In this document: positions 15,708 through 24,178 of the stretch, piece by piece
How positions within the stretch are numbered: position 1 is the stretch's first letter
Layout: each line of letters opens with the position of its first letter
Assembly (NCBI GenBank): GCA_964499445.1
Contig: CAZCLE010000006.1
Coordinates: 1-35,242 of the forward strand
Source: GCA-2688105 sp964499445
GTDB taxonomy: Bacteria > Chloroflexota > Dehalococcoidia > Dehalococcoidales > GCA-2688105
DNA: 35,242 nt
Direction of reading: 5' to 3'
Position numbers and translations under genes: made by a program
Notes under the pieces: model-generated
Seen by the model: the letters and a program-made list of their open reading frames with translations, nothing else
Databases searched by the model: none
Told to the model about the DNA's origin: nothing

Positions 15708-16791
15708 AATCTCCTCCGTAAAGGTAATAGGCAGAGCAACTGCCCTCTGAAGAGACCATACACGGTCCTACCGGATATTGCGGGGTGCAGGCGTTACCGA
15801 AGAGTGGGCAATCAGCCGGGGTTTTAACCCCCCGCAGGATGTCACCACAGATGCAACCTGCAGGTTCGCAAGGCTGTCCAGCGTCAATAACAAAAGCAAG
15901 TTCGGCATCATAGTGCCGATATTCTTCCCTCAGCTTCAAGCCACTGTCGGCAACCTCGCCTATCCCCCGCCATTGCGCCGGACAAGGCTCAAATACCTGC
16001 TCCATAAGTTTCAGAGCCTGCTGGTTACCTTCGGGACGCACCCCCCGTCGGTAAGCAATCTCAACTTTAGACTCGTCATTTTCCACCTGAGTCACCAGCA
16101 TGTCGACACATCGCAGGATATCCAGGGGTTCAAAACCAGATATTACACACGGAATGCCATAATCCCGGGCAATGAACTCCCAGGGATGGGAGCCGATGAT
16201 AGTCGATACATGCCCGGGGCATACCAGCCCACCAAGCCTGACCTCGCCCGAATCAAGAAGAGCCCGGATTACCGGAGGACAAAGCTTATGCATGGAAAGA
16301 ACATAATAATTCTTTATCCTCTTCTCCTCAGCCTGGAGAATGGAAGCGGCGATGGTCGGGGCAGTGGTCTCAAAGCCAATGCCAAGGAAAACCACCGACT
16401 TACTCGGGTTCTCCTCGGCTAGATTAAGAGCGTCCATAGTCGAATATACCATACGCACCTCGGCACCGTCAGCCTTTACCTCTTGTAAGCTGGAGTAGCT
16501 GCCGGGGATTTTGAGCATATCACCGAAGGTGGCGATGATTACATCGGGGACCTGAGCCAGGGCAATGGCTTTATCCAGGTCGGCATTGGCGGTAACACAG
16601 ATGGGACAACCGGGACCAGATACCATCTCAATAGTAGGCGGCAAAACCTGGCGGATACCATATCTAAAGATGGTTACCGTGTGACCACCGCAGAACTCCA
16701 TGAAACGTGCCGGGGTCTTGGACTGGCGATGAATCTGGGAGATTAACCCCTCAGCCAGTTCCGAGCGCCGAAATTCGGAAATAAATCTCAA
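15697..16791 (-). CDS. hypD: Hydrogenase Fe-ligand assembly protein HypD
   Basis: HypD carries a [4Fe-4S] cluster and, with HypC, is the platform on which the Fe(CN)2CO unit is built. It has 364 residues. FCGGHTVTIFRYG (residues about 33-45) and GPGCPICVT with its conserved cysteines are visible. The C-terminal Cys-rich section (CEPAGCICGDIL and later cysteines) binds the cluster. It overlaps hypC by 4 bases upstream and hypE downstream, so translation of the three is coupled. Confidence 0.96.
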   Translation of the reverse strand: MRFISEFRRSELAEGLISQIHRQSKTPARFMEFCGGHTVTIFRYGIRQVLPPTIEMVSGPGCPICVTANADLDKAIALAQVPDVIIATFGDMLKIPGSYSSLQEVKADGAEVRMVYSTMDALNLAEENPSKSVVFLGIGFETTAPTIAASILQAEEKRIKNYYVLSMHKLCPPVIRALLDSGEVRLGGLVCPGHVSTIIGSHPWEFIARDYGIPCVISGFEPLDILRCVDMLVTQVENDESKVEIAYRRGVRPEGNQQALKLMEQVFEPCPAQWRGIGEVADSGLKLREEYRHYDAELAFVIDAGQPCEPAGCICGDILRGVKTPADCPLFGNACTPQYPVGPCMVSSEGSCSAYYLYGGDFGG

Positions 16792-17018
16792 CCCTCCTCC
16801 TCAACCAGCCCGGCGATTTCTCTCAAAAGGGTCAAGGTTTCTTCGGCCTCTGCTTCATCCAGAATATTTATGGCATAGCCGGTATGAACCAGCACATAGT
16901 CCCCCACTTTAGCTTCAGGGGTAAGCCACAGGCTGATGCGGCGGGTTATACCGCCTATCTCAACCTCAGCCTCTTTATCTTCTATTATCTTAACCAGCGC
17001 TGGAATAGCCAAACACAT
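16788..17018 (-). CDS. hypC: Hydrogenase maturation chaperone HypC
   Basis: This small protein of 76 residues begins MCLAIPA, with the invariant Cys2 that holds the iron unit. The C-terminal (Y)VLVHTGYAINILDE stretch is also typical. HypC shuttles the Fe(CN)2CO group from HypD to the hydrogenase large subunit. There is a 136-base gap to hypF upstream, filled by palindromic copy E, so hypC-D-E-A-B may be expressed partly separately. Confidence 0.96.
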   Translation of the reverse strand: MCLAIPALVKIIEDKEAEVEIGGITRRISLWLTPEAKVGDYVLVHTGYAINILDEAEAEETLTLLREIAGLVEEEG

Positions 17019-17065
17019 ATACTCTAACTCCTTAGGTTGTTATCTAGTAACCCTATCCCCCTTTA

Positions 17066-17140
17066 TCCCCCTTCCCCTTATCAAGGGGAAGGGGGAATAG
17101 GTTATATAAGAGAGGCTTCGCCTCTCTTTGACTCTCCTTT
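17066..17140. repeat. Palindromic repeat, copy E (hypF-hypC gap)
   Basis: A 14-bp perfect hairpin (arms 17066-17079 and 17083-17096, loop ATC) is followed by a 9-bp hairpin (17108-17116 / 17120-17128) with a TTC loop. Positions 17101-17140 are identical to 2111-2150 of copy A. It sits inside a gene cluster of constant orientation, so it may also act as a transcript attenuator or processing site. Confidence 0.85.
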
Positions 17141-17154
17141 TATTATTTTCTCCT

Positions 17155-19455
17155 TCAAGCAAAATTAGATATCACGGCCTGCCCCAAGGAAATCCCGCCG
17201 TCATTACAGGGCACCAAACGGTGAGTCAGCACGCTGAAGCCCGCTTGGTGTAAAGCGCCGGTAGCTAACTTCAGCAGCAACCGATTCTGAAAAACGCCCC
17301 CACTCAGCGCCACTTTATTTATACCATCCTCTTTGGCAATCAATTTACACATCTCGGCGATGATTTGAGCCATAATTTTATGAAACCTAAGCGATATTCT
17401 GTCAACTGGAACCTGGCTTTTGACATCTTGAACTATCGCTGAGAATAGTTCCCCTAACTTTACCACCCTCATTCCCTGTTGCTCAACAATATTGAACGGG
17501 TAAACCTCCTGCCCCAACTCACCGGCTTCATCTGGAGCCAGCATCTCCAGCTCAATCGCCGCCTGAGCTTCGTAATCTATTTCTCCCTTCACCCCAACCA
17601 ATGCCGAGACGGCATCAAAAAGCCTCCCGGCACTTGAAGTCAAGGGACAGTTTATTCCTCGCTTTAGCTGCTGTCTTATTATGTCAAGTTCAACCGAATT
17701 TACCTTACCAATGGGGAGACCATCTATAGAGAAGTCCTCACCCAGCAATGTATAGAGATAGCTTAAAGCCATACGATAGGGTTTCTTTATAGCCGCAGCA
17801 CCTCCGGGCAGAGGCACATATTCCAGATGCCCTACCCTCTGGAAGCGGCGCCAATCGGCGAGCAGGAACTCGCCTCCCCAGATGGTGCCATCGGTGCCAT
17901 ATCCGGTGCCATCAAAAGCCACCCCGATAACCGGTCCCTCGACCTCGTTCTCCACCAGGCAGCTTACAATATGGGCATGGTGGTGTTGCACCGGGATAAG
18001 ACTCAACCCCGACTCCAGGCCAACTTCAAGGGCATATTTGGTGGAAAGATACTCCGGGTGCATATCATAGGCAATGATTTCGGGCTGGACGCGAAATAGC
18101 TTTTTATATAGCTCAATAGTATTTTCAAAGTGCTCCAGGGTTTCCTCATTCTCCATATCACCAATATGCTGACTTAGGAAGGCATGGTTACCTTTAGTCA
18201 GGCAAAATGTATTCTTGTCCTCGGCGCCGCAGGCGAGAATCGGCTTCGATTTAAACGGAAGGAAAATAGGGTATGGGGCATAGCCCCGGGCTCGCCTTAT
18301 CGCCTGAGGTCTGCCCTCTACCATATAGACGCTATCATCATAGCGGGCGAAAATACCCCGGTTATGAAGCAGGAAATAATCGGCAATCCCTCCAAGCCGC
18401 CGCAAGGCTTCATCGTTATCCTTGGCGATAGGTTCCTCACTGAGGTTACCGCTGGTCATGACCAGAGGCAGACCTGTCTCCTGTAATAAGAGGTGGTGCA
18501 AAGGGGTATAAGGAAGCATAACCCCGAGATACTTCAGGTTAGGGGCTACGGCTGGAGAGACATTGGACGAGCTGTGCTTCCATCTTAAAAGCACAATCGG
18601 GCACTCTGGAGATTGAAGGAGCTTTCTCTCTTCGGGCGATACCAGGCAGTGCTTTTCAATCTCTCCCAGGGTAGCCATCATAATGGCTAAAGGCTTAGCC
18701 GGTCGCCTTTTTCTGGTTCTTAATCGATTTACCGCTTCTTCACTGGTAGCATCACCAGCCAGTTGGAAGCCACCCAAGCCCCTAAGCGCCAGAATCTTGC
18801 CCGCTTTCAGGAACTCACTTGACGCCTTAATAACATCGTTGCTCTCAACAACGTTGCCATTACCATCAACCAGCTCTAAGCTGGGGCCGCACTCAGGGCA
18901 AGCGTTGGGCTGGGCATGAAAGCGCCGGTCTAAGGGGTCGTCATACTCTCGCTGACACTGGGGGCACATTTTGAACTGGCGCATGGTAGTCTTGGGGCGG
19001 TCATAAGGAATGTCTTCGATAATAGTAAATCGGGGACCACAGTTAGTGCAGTTAGTAAACGGATAGCCGAAGCGGCGGTCGGTGGGGGAGAAAATCTCCC
19101 TCCGGCAGTCCTCACAGGTAGCGATGTCCGGTGATACTAACTGGTATTTCCCCTCCTGACTCAGACTGGGACAAATCTCGAAGTCAGTATAACCCTTTAT
19201 AGGGTGAAAGGTAGTTTCGACCTTCTCAATGCGTGCCATGGGAGGAGCTTTTGTCTCAAGGTCATTCAAAAAGTTCTCTAGGGTCGCCGCGTCCCCCTCT
19301 ACCTCAATCTCCACATTCCCCGAGGTGTTACGCACCCAGCCCTTTAAGTTGTGTTCCTGAGCCAACCGATAAACAAAGGGCCTGAAGCCAACCCCCTGCA
19401 CCACCCCACGCACCCCTATCTTGGCCAATTTGGCTACTCTGAGCTGCACCATCAT
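17155..19455 (-). CDS. hypF: Carbamoyltransferase HypF
   Basis: HypF makes carbamoyl-AMP from carbamoyl phosphate and transfers the carbamoyl group to HypE, the first step of CN ligand synthesis. The full-length protein has 766 residues and all domains in order. They are an acylphosphatase domain (residues about 12-95, VVQGVGFRPFVYRLA), two zinc fingers (CEDC...CTNC, CPQC...CPEC), a YrdC-type carbamoyl-AMP domain (ALRGLGGFQLAGDATSEEAV) and a C-terminal Kae1-like domain (AFDGTGYGTDGTIWGGEF, HHHAHIVSCL). The start is ATG at 19455, or the second Met of MMVQL. It is 7 bases downstream of the MetV-like gene. Confidence 0.96.
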   Translation of the reverse strand: MMVQLRVAKLAKIGVRGVVQGVGFRPFVYRLAQEHNLKGWVRNTSGNVEIEVEGDAATLENFLNDLETKAPPMARIEKVETTFHPIKGYTDFEICPSLSQEGKYQLVSPDIATCEDCRREIFSPTDRRFGYPFTNCTNCGPRFTIIEDIPYDRPKTTMRQFKMCPQCQREYDDPLDRRFHAQPNACPECGPSLELVDGNGNVVESNDVIKASSEFLKAGKILALRGLGGFQLAGDATSEEAVNRLRTRKRRPAKPLAIMMATLGEIEKHCLVSPEERKLLQSPECPIVLLRWKHSSSNVSPAVAPNLKYLGVMLPYTPLHHLLLQETGLPLVMTSGNLSEEPIAKDNDEALRRLGGIADYFLLHNRGIFARYDDSVYMVEGRPQAIRRARGYAPYPIFLPFKSKPILACGAEDKNTFCLTKGNHAFLSQHIGDMENEETLEHFENTIELYKKLFRVQPEIIAYDMHPEYLSTKYALEVGLESGLSLIPVQHHHAHIVSCLVENEVEGPVIGVAFDGTGYGTDGTIWGGEFLLADWRRFQRVGHLEYVPLPGGAAAIKKPYRMALSYLYTLLGEDFSIDGLPIGKVNSVELDIIRQQLKRGINCPLTSSAGRLFDAVSALVGVKGEIDYEAQAAIELEMLAPDEAGELGQEVYPFNIVEQQGMRVVKLGELFSAIVQDVKSQVPVDRISLRFHKIMAQIIAEMCKLIAKEDGINKVALSGGVFQNRLLLKLATGALHQAGFSVLTHRLVPCNDGGISLGQAVISNFA

Positions 19456-19462
19456 AAATTGG

Positions 19463-20104
19463 TTACGGCTTTATCCTCCAGCCGCTCAGCTGGTAATCCT
19501 TGGGAGGACGAATTTCATCAAGAAGCTGTAGCTTACCCCGTTGCTTTAGTCGCTCATATATCAGAGCCCAGGCACAGTCCCTTTCCGGGTCGACTTCACA
19601 TTTGCCGTTTTCACTCCCGCCACAAGGACCATTAAGTAATCCCTTGGCACACCTGGCAACAGGACAAATGCCACCGGTCAAGGCTAAAATGCAGTCTCCA
19701 CAGCCGGCACACCTTTCTTCCAAAATACCTTCTTCCCTCTCCTCTGCCCCCATGAAATGGGTATTTTGTGCCGGAAAGACAGAAAGCTCGGGGAAAAGTT
19801 CAGCTATAGTTTGTACCCCTATTCCACACGCCAAAGACAGCACTGCTTCCATCCCTTCCATTTGAGGCTTAAGCGCCGAAGCGGTCAAATAATAATCGCA
19901 CTGTTTTGTCGTGGTGGTGGTTTTAAAGTTGAAATTTTTATTTCTCAGCCTTCCCCCGAGCTCGAGCAATTGACTCAATGTCTTAGCCTCTCTTAAGCCT
20001 CGCGGCGGCTGGGTGCAACCATCGCAACCAACAATTAAGATATTGCTATAAGGAGAAATAAAATCTAAAATCTCATCCAGAGGTTTTTGTGTAGTTACTA
20101 TCAT
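19463..20104 (-). CDS. MetV-like protein (methylene-tetrahydrofolate reductase C-terminal domain)
   Basis: This 213-residue protein has the Cys-rich MTHFR C-terminal domain at its end: a CAGCGDCILALTGGICP stretch, then RCAKGLLNGPCGG, GKCEV and a CAWALIY ending (residues about 133-190). In acetogens such as Moorella, MetV is the Fe-S partner of MetF and takes part in a complex with HdrA/MvhD-type subunits. The N-terminal half (from ILIVGCDGCTQPPRG) is a separate domain. In many MetV proteins I recall a third Cys shortly after this CxxC, but here it appears to be replaced by Pro. No metF is adjacent. The start overlaps the stop of the polyferredoxin by 4 bases, so the two are translated together. 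Function is inferred from family and context. Confidence 0.82.
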   Translation of the reverse strand: MIVTTQKPLDEILDFISPYSNILIVGCDGCTQPPRGLREAKTLSQLLELGGRLRNKNFNFKTTTTTKQCDYYLTASALKPQMEGMEAVLSLACGIGVQTIAELFPELSVFPAQNTHFMGAEEREEGILEERCAGCGDCILALTGGICPVARCAKGLLNGPCGGSENGKCEVDPERDCAWALIYERLKQRGKLQLLDEIRPPKDYQLSGWRIKP

Positions 20105-21267
20105 TTGCCCTCCTTTGAACCAGCAGCTTCTATTCTTTGACTAAACTGCTCTAATTCTCTATTAAACCCCTCGGAGTATCTTGGGGCTACGGTGCAGAAG
20201 TAAAGCCTGTCCTGAAGGCCTATTTGGCTTAGCTTTTCTCCTAAGCCGGCTATCAAACGCTGCGTTTTCCCGCTTCCCTTCTCTTGCTTGCAATCTTCTT
20301 CAGAACAAGCCGCTATCAAAACGCCATCTATGCCTTTCTGGAAAGCCTCCAGGATATGGCAGGTATCAACTCTTGAGGCACAAGGCAAATCTATGTAGCG
20401 AATATTTGGCACTGATTCCTCGTTCAGAGGTGGGAAAACAGCCCATTGACAGCGAAATACCAAAATCTTGGGCGTCTGCATTTCCGATGATAGCTTGGAG
20501 ATTAAGTCTGAAATATGCTCTCTCTCCCAGTTCTCCAAATCCAAAGCGAAAGCCGGACATACAGCGACACACAAGCCACAGCCTCGACAGGCAGCCAGGT
20601 CAAAACTAACTACCCCCGGACTCTCCAGCTTGGCGGCATCATAAGGACAATAGAAAACACAATTACCACAGGTAATACATGAGTCTGTATCCACTTTTAC
20701 CTTCAGGCTATTCCGTTTCAGGGTTATAACCTCTTTTCCATAACCAAGTTGCTCCAGCAGGAGATTGAACGCCAATATTTTGCGCCCGGTGACCAGGCTT
20801 CCCCTCTCAAATCGGCAGTAATCCCCATCGCAAGCGAGGACATAGATTTCCCTTATCCCCATTAGTATAGCTTTAAAGAATACTTCCCCGGGAATACGAC
20901 CGACACAGGGAACGGAGAGGGGGATGAATTTTGTCACCCCAAACAACCCCTCTACCCCGGTAAAATCGGGGGCGCTTCCTTTGCACATAATAACCAGGGT
21001 ATCAGAATCATATTCCTGCTTCGCCCTTTCTAGATACTTGGTTAAGGAATCCAGGTCATAATAGATGATGTCGATGGCTTTAGACGGACAGGTAGAGTAG
21101 CAGAGTCCACACACCTGACACTTCTCTATGTCCAGGATGGTCTTGCCTGTCTCTGTATCCTTTTTCAACGCTTCATAGGGGCAAAGGGAGGAACAAATAG
21201 AACACCGGCTACAATAATCCTCATTTAGTTCAACGGCTACTCTTCCTTCAGTAAGTTGCTCGCTCAA
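20101..21267 (-). CDS. Polyferredoxin with two MvhD/FlpD-like domains
   Basis: This 388-residue soluble protein is built from a doubled unit. Each unit has a pair of [4Fe-4S] ferredoxin motifs followed by an MvhD/FlpD-like domain. Four intact clusters are visible: CSRCSICSSLCP and CQVCGLCYSTCP (residues about 19-60), and CITCGNCVFYCP and CRGCGLCVAVCP (about 196-240). The first MvhD-like domain follows at about 75-185 (VPCVGRIP, CDGDYCRFERG), the second at about 265-350 (LPCASRVDTC, CSEEDCKQEKG). Comparable combinations occur in the C-terminal part of HdrA proteins, but no flavin-binding HdrA section is present. It probably passes electrons between MvhD and the MetV-like partner or another acceptor. 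TTG at 21267 is the start, with AAGGAAGG upstream. Confidence 0.85.
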   Translation of the reverse strand: MSEQLTEGRVAVELNEDYCSRCSICSSLCPYEALKKDTETGKTILDIEKCQVCGLCYSTCPSKAIDIIYYDLDSLTKYLERAKQEYDSDTLVIMCKGSAPDFTGVEGLFGVTKFIPLSVPCVGRIPGEVFFKAILMGIREIYVLACDGDYCRFERGSLVTGRKILAFNLLLEQLGYGKEVITLKRNSLKVKVDTDSCITCGNCVFYCPYDAAKLESPGVVSFDLAACRGCGLCVAVCPAFALDLENWEREHISDLISKLSSEMQTPKILVFRCQWAVFPPLNEESVPNIRYIDLPCASRVDTCHILEAFQKGIDGVLIAACSEEDCKQEKGSGKTQRLIAGLGEKLSQIGLQDRLYFCTVAPRYSEGFNRELEQFSQRIEAAGSKEGK

Positions 21268-21282
21268 TTTGACCTTCCTTTC

Positions 21283-21687
21283 TTATTGGGCAAGAGGACC
21301 GAGCTCTTTGACTTCATCAATAAACCCGTTCACTGCCGACTGGAACTTTGTTCCCTCAGATGCTGAAATCCATTCCAGCTTTAATCTCTCAGATTCTATT
21401 CCGAGTTGCGGGAGCATTTTTTCCATTAACATTATCCTTCGCCTCGCCTTATAGTTGCCGGTGCTATAGTGGCAATCCCCGGGATGACACCCGGCTATCA
21501 TCACGCCATCAGCACCCTGAGCAAAGGCGTGAAGAATAAAGGTTGGCTCTACCCTTCCTGAACACATGGTTCTAATTACTCTGAAATTGGGCTTAATCTT
21601 TAATCTTGAAGTGCCAGCAAGGTCTGCCCCAGCATACGAACACCAGTTACAGCAGAAAACCACGACTTTAGGCTCATAATTATTCAT
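21283..21687 (-). CDS. mvhD: MvhD, F420-non-reducing hydrogenase [2Fe-2S] subunit
   Basis: MvhD carries electrons from the MvhAG hydrogenase to heterodisulfide reductase subunits in methanogens and in related bacterial complexes. The 134-residue protein shows the typical pattern FCCNWCSYAGADLAG at the N-terminus, MCSGRVEPTFILHAF, and GCHPGDCHYSTGN. These cysteines bind the [2Fe-2S] cluster. It starts within the last 4 bases of the protease gene and is followed closely by the polyferredoxin gene. It is the most conserved electron carrier of the cluster. Confidence 0.94.
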   Translation of the reverse strand: MNNYEPKVVVFCCNWCSYAGADLAGTSRLKIKPNFRVIRTMCSGRVEPTFILHAFAQGADGVMIAGCHPGDCHYSTGNYKARRRIMLMEKMLPQLGIESERLKLEWISASEGTKFQSAVNGFIDEVKELGPLAQ

Positions 21688-22139
21688 AGCTTCTCCTGTT
21701 CAATTATTTGCTTGGTTATGAATGGTATCTTTTCCACCACATCCTCTGTGCACTCCTCGCCAAAGGTGGTATTATCCTTTATCTCTACGGCATATAGGCT
21801 AACATTCTTGGGCAGGCTATATCCTAACCTTTGCCCAAGCTCGAAGACAGTGGCAATATCTACACCATGAGAGGAGGAGAAGTCCCTAGCCGGCTTCAAA
21901 TCCTCTATCTCAAACTTATAGAGCTCTCCCAACTCCCCCTGTTCGGTTTTTATTGAGTCGATGATGATAAGTTTGTCACAGCCGACTATAGCTATAAGGT
22001 CAAGGATGGCCATTGCGGCTTCGCTGGTCTCCATAACTTCTAAATCGGGCTTTTCCTCTTTAAGTCGTTGCGCAATCTTGATTCCAATTCCATCGTCGGT
22101 AAGAATCAAGTTTCCGACTCCTAAGATGAGCGTATTCAT
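21684..22139 (-). CDS. Hydrogenase maturation protease (HyaD/HybD family)
   Basis: This endopeptidase cuts the C-terminal extension from the nickel-loaded large subunit. The family signatures are visible: GVGN.ILTDDGIG at the N-terminus, the IIIDSIKT region with a metal ligand aspartate, and SSHGVD in the middle. About 151 residues is normal for the family. I place the start at ATG 22139, because GAGG lies 6 bases upstream and the protein then begins MNTLILGVGN. Positions up to 22181 are also open in frame. Its presence fits the 27-residue extension on MvhA. Confidence 0.9.
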   Translation of the reverse strand: MNTLILGVGNLILTDDGIGIKIAQRLKEEKPDLEVMETSEAAMAILDLIAIVGCDKLIIIDSIKTEQGELGELYKFEIEDLKPARDFSSSHGVDIATVFELGQRLGYSLPKNVSLYAVEIKDNTTFGEECTEDVVEKIPFITKQIIEQEKL

Positions 22140-22193
22140 CCTTTCCTCTTTGATTTCTTGTATTGGTGTTTCCTTACCCATGCTTACCTTCTC

Positions 22194-22433
22194 TTAGCTT
22201 TCATCCTCTTTGAAGGATTCGAGAAATGCCCCGGGGATTCTAGGAACCTGAGCATCTACCCAAGACTTAAGGCAACTGAAGGAACAGAAGTTATAATGCT
22301 CGACATAGCCCGAACCTTTCCAGTAAGAAACAGTCAACCAGCCTTCAAGCACCTCACAAGGCGGTTCTCCATGATGACATTCTATCCCTTTGCCACAAGA
22401 ATGACAGGAAAAGCGCCTTCCTTGAGTTTCCAT
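22194..22433 (-). CDS. Small Cys-rich (putative zinc-binding) protein of unknown function
   Basis: I do not recognise this 79-residue protein. It has a CHSCGKGIECHHGEPPC stretch (residues about 10-26) and a second part, FCSFSCLKSWV (about 49-59). The latter looks like the FCS/TRASH/MYM type of treble-clef zinc-binding motif. There is no signal peptide or membrane segment. It lies between the Nfu scaffold and the maturation protease on the same strand, so a role in hydrogenase assembly or in handling Fe-S/Ni is possible. The start ATG at 22433 has only a weak ribosome-binding site. Confidence 0.75.
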   Translation of the reverse strand: METQGRRFSCHSCGKGIECHHGEPPCEVLEGWLTVSYWKGSGYVEHYNFCSFSCLKSWVDAQVPRIPGAFLESFKEDES

Positions 22434-22474
22434 TATTCACTCTCTTATCTCGTCTTACCCTTCAGGGGTTATCG

Positions 22475-22693
22475 TTAGACAGCGACCACTTCCTTAACCT
22501 CGGATATCTGCTCCTTGAGTATTCGCTCAATCCCAGCCTTCAACGTCATAGTTGCCATAGGGCAACCGGCACAGGCGCCTTGGAGCCTCAGTTTAACCAC
22601 GCCTTCACTAACATCTACCAGTTCGACATCGCCTCCGTCTGCCTGTAAAGCAGGTCTTATTTGGGCTAAAGTCGCTTCTACCTTTTCTCGCAT
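22475..22693 (-). CDS. NifU C-terminal domain / Nfu-type Fe-S scaffold protein
   Basis: The 72-residue protein consists of the NifU-C domain alone: an N-terminal helix, RPALQADGGDVELVDV, and the cluster motif GACAGCPMA (residues about 39-47, CxxC). Nfu proteins assemble or carry Fe-S clusters and pass them to apo-proteins. Placed right after the hydrogenase large-subunit gene, it could serve the many clusters of the MvhG/MvhD/polyferredoxin set. AAGGAAG lies 6 bases before the ATG. Confidence 0.92.
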   Translation of the reverse strand: MREKVEATLAQIRPALQADGGDVELVDVSEGVVKLRLQGACAGCPMATMTLKAGIERILKEQISEVKEVVAV

Positions 22694-22704
22694 AGAGTGC
22701 TTCC

Positions 22705-24168
22705 TTACCCACCTCTTTTCATTTTTTTCACCAAGCTACCTTCACTGTCATACACACTCACCTCAAGCGGCATTCTTCCCGGAAGTGAATGGGTAGCACA
22801 GGCATGACAAGGGTCATAGGCTCTAAACGCCATCTCAATCATATTGAGAATCCCGTCGGGGACTTCTCCCTTGTGTATCAGCGATTTGGCTGCCTTCTCC
22901 ACCGACATCCACATGGGAGCAGCATTATTTCCCGTAGCCACAATTAAGTTGACCTTGGTAAGAATCCCCTTCTCATCAGTTTGATAGTGATGGAAAAGGG
23001 TTCCTCTGGGTGCTTCCACCACCCCAACGCCCTCCTTTGGAACTTCAGTAGGTAGATTTACTATATCATCGGAAGTAAGTTCGGGGTCATGGGCAAGCTC
23101 CAAAATCCGCTCTGAGGCGTAGAGCGCCTCAATCAATCTAGCCCAGTGAAAAGCCAAGGTGTTATGAACCGGCTTACCACCCAATACCTCATACATTCTT
23201 TCATAGGCTTCCTGAGCCAGTGGTGTTGCCATCCCATCGGATACATTTAGCCGAGCCAGCGGGGCTACCCGGTAAACACCGCTATCTTCCCCGTCAACAA
23301 ATCCCTTCCAGCCTACTTTTTTAAGATAGCAGAATTTAACATAGCTCCATGGCTCAACACGTTCCACAATGTGGTCAAGATATTCCTGAGGTCTAAACTT
23401 GACAAACTCCTTACCATTGGGGTCAACCACTCTAATCTTGCCATCGTAGAAGTTTACCTTGTTATTCTCGTCCACCAGCCCCATGTAATACGTCCTATGC
23501 TTGTAGATATCCCCGGTGACAAGGTCAACATAATCTTTGTTTTTAAGCACTATATCATCAAAAAGCCCGAGGGCAAACTTGGAGAACTCCACTGCATATT
23601 CCCCCGTCTCTATAAATGTCTGCCTTTCCTCCTCGCTAATCGCTTTTGATACCCCACCGGGCAACCCACAACTAGGCATAACCGGCTTGCCTCCGATTGT
23701 TCTCAGAATATTCCTGAGCCTTTTCCTCACTTCAATAACTTTTCCGCCGGTTTCCAGTCCAGCCTTGGCAATAACTCCCAGGATATTCCTTTCACCGGCC
23801 GGTGCTTGCGGACCGACAACAAAGTCGGGGCCGCCAAGGAAGAAGAAGTGCAATATATGGTCTTCAGCCTGGAAAGCACAGTACATAAGCTCTCTTATCT
23901 TTTTCGCCGCTGAGGTTGGCTCAACCTTCCAAAGGTCATCCAGGGCTTTGGTGGCTGCCATGTGGTGAGCCGTAGGACACACTCCACAGATCATAGTGGT
24001 TATTCTCGGCATCTCCTCGGCGGGTCTTCCCTCACAGAACTTCTCGAAGCCTCGAAGCTCGGGAACCTGGAGGTAAGCCTTATCAACATCCCCTTCATCA
24101 TTGAGAAATATCTCTATCTTTCCATGTCCCTCAAGCCTAGTTATGGGGTCTATTGTTATCTTTCTCAC
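22705..24168 (-). CDS. mvhA: [NiFe]-hydrogenase large subunit, group 3c (MvhA/VhuA-like)
   Basis: This is the catalytic subunit holding the Ni-Fe site that oxidises or makes H2. The 487-residue protein begins KITIDPITRLEGHGKIEIF. The N-terminal Ni-ligand motif is ICGVCPTAHH (residues about 60-69) and the C-terminal one is DPCHACATH. After that histidine come 27 residues (starting SLPGRMPLEV) that the maturation protease would remove. Start: GTG at 24168 with AGGAGG 6 bases upstream. It follows mvhG after 10 bases. Similarity to methyl-viologen-reducing (Mvh/Vhu) enzymes is inferred from the mvhD neighbour and the lack of F420- or NAD-binding subunits. Confidence 0.94.
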   Translation of the reverse strand: MRKITIDPITRLEGHGKIEIFLNDEGDVDKAYLQVPELRGFEKFCEGRPAEEMPRITTMICGVCPTAHHMAATKALDDLWKVEPTSAAKKIRELMYCAFQAEDHILHFFFLGGPDFVVGPQAPAGERNILGVIAKAGLETGGKVIEVRKRLRNILRTIGGKPVMPSCGLPGGVSKAISEEERQTFIETGEYAVEFSKFALGLFDDIVLKNKDYVDLVTGDIYKHRTYYMGLVDENNKVNFYDGKIRVVDPNGKEFVKFRPQEYLDHIVERVEPWSYVKFCYLKKVGWKGFVDGEDSGVYRVAPLARLNVSDGMATPLAQEAYERMYEVLGGKPVHNTLAFHWARLIEALYASERILELAHDPELTSDDIVNLPTEVPKEGVGVVEAPRGTLFHHYQTDEKGILTKVNLIVATGNNAAPMWMSVEKAAKSLIHKGEVPDGILNMIEMAFRAYDPCHACATHSLPGRMPLEVSVYDSEGSLVKKMKRGG

Positions 24169-24178
24169 TTTATACCTC

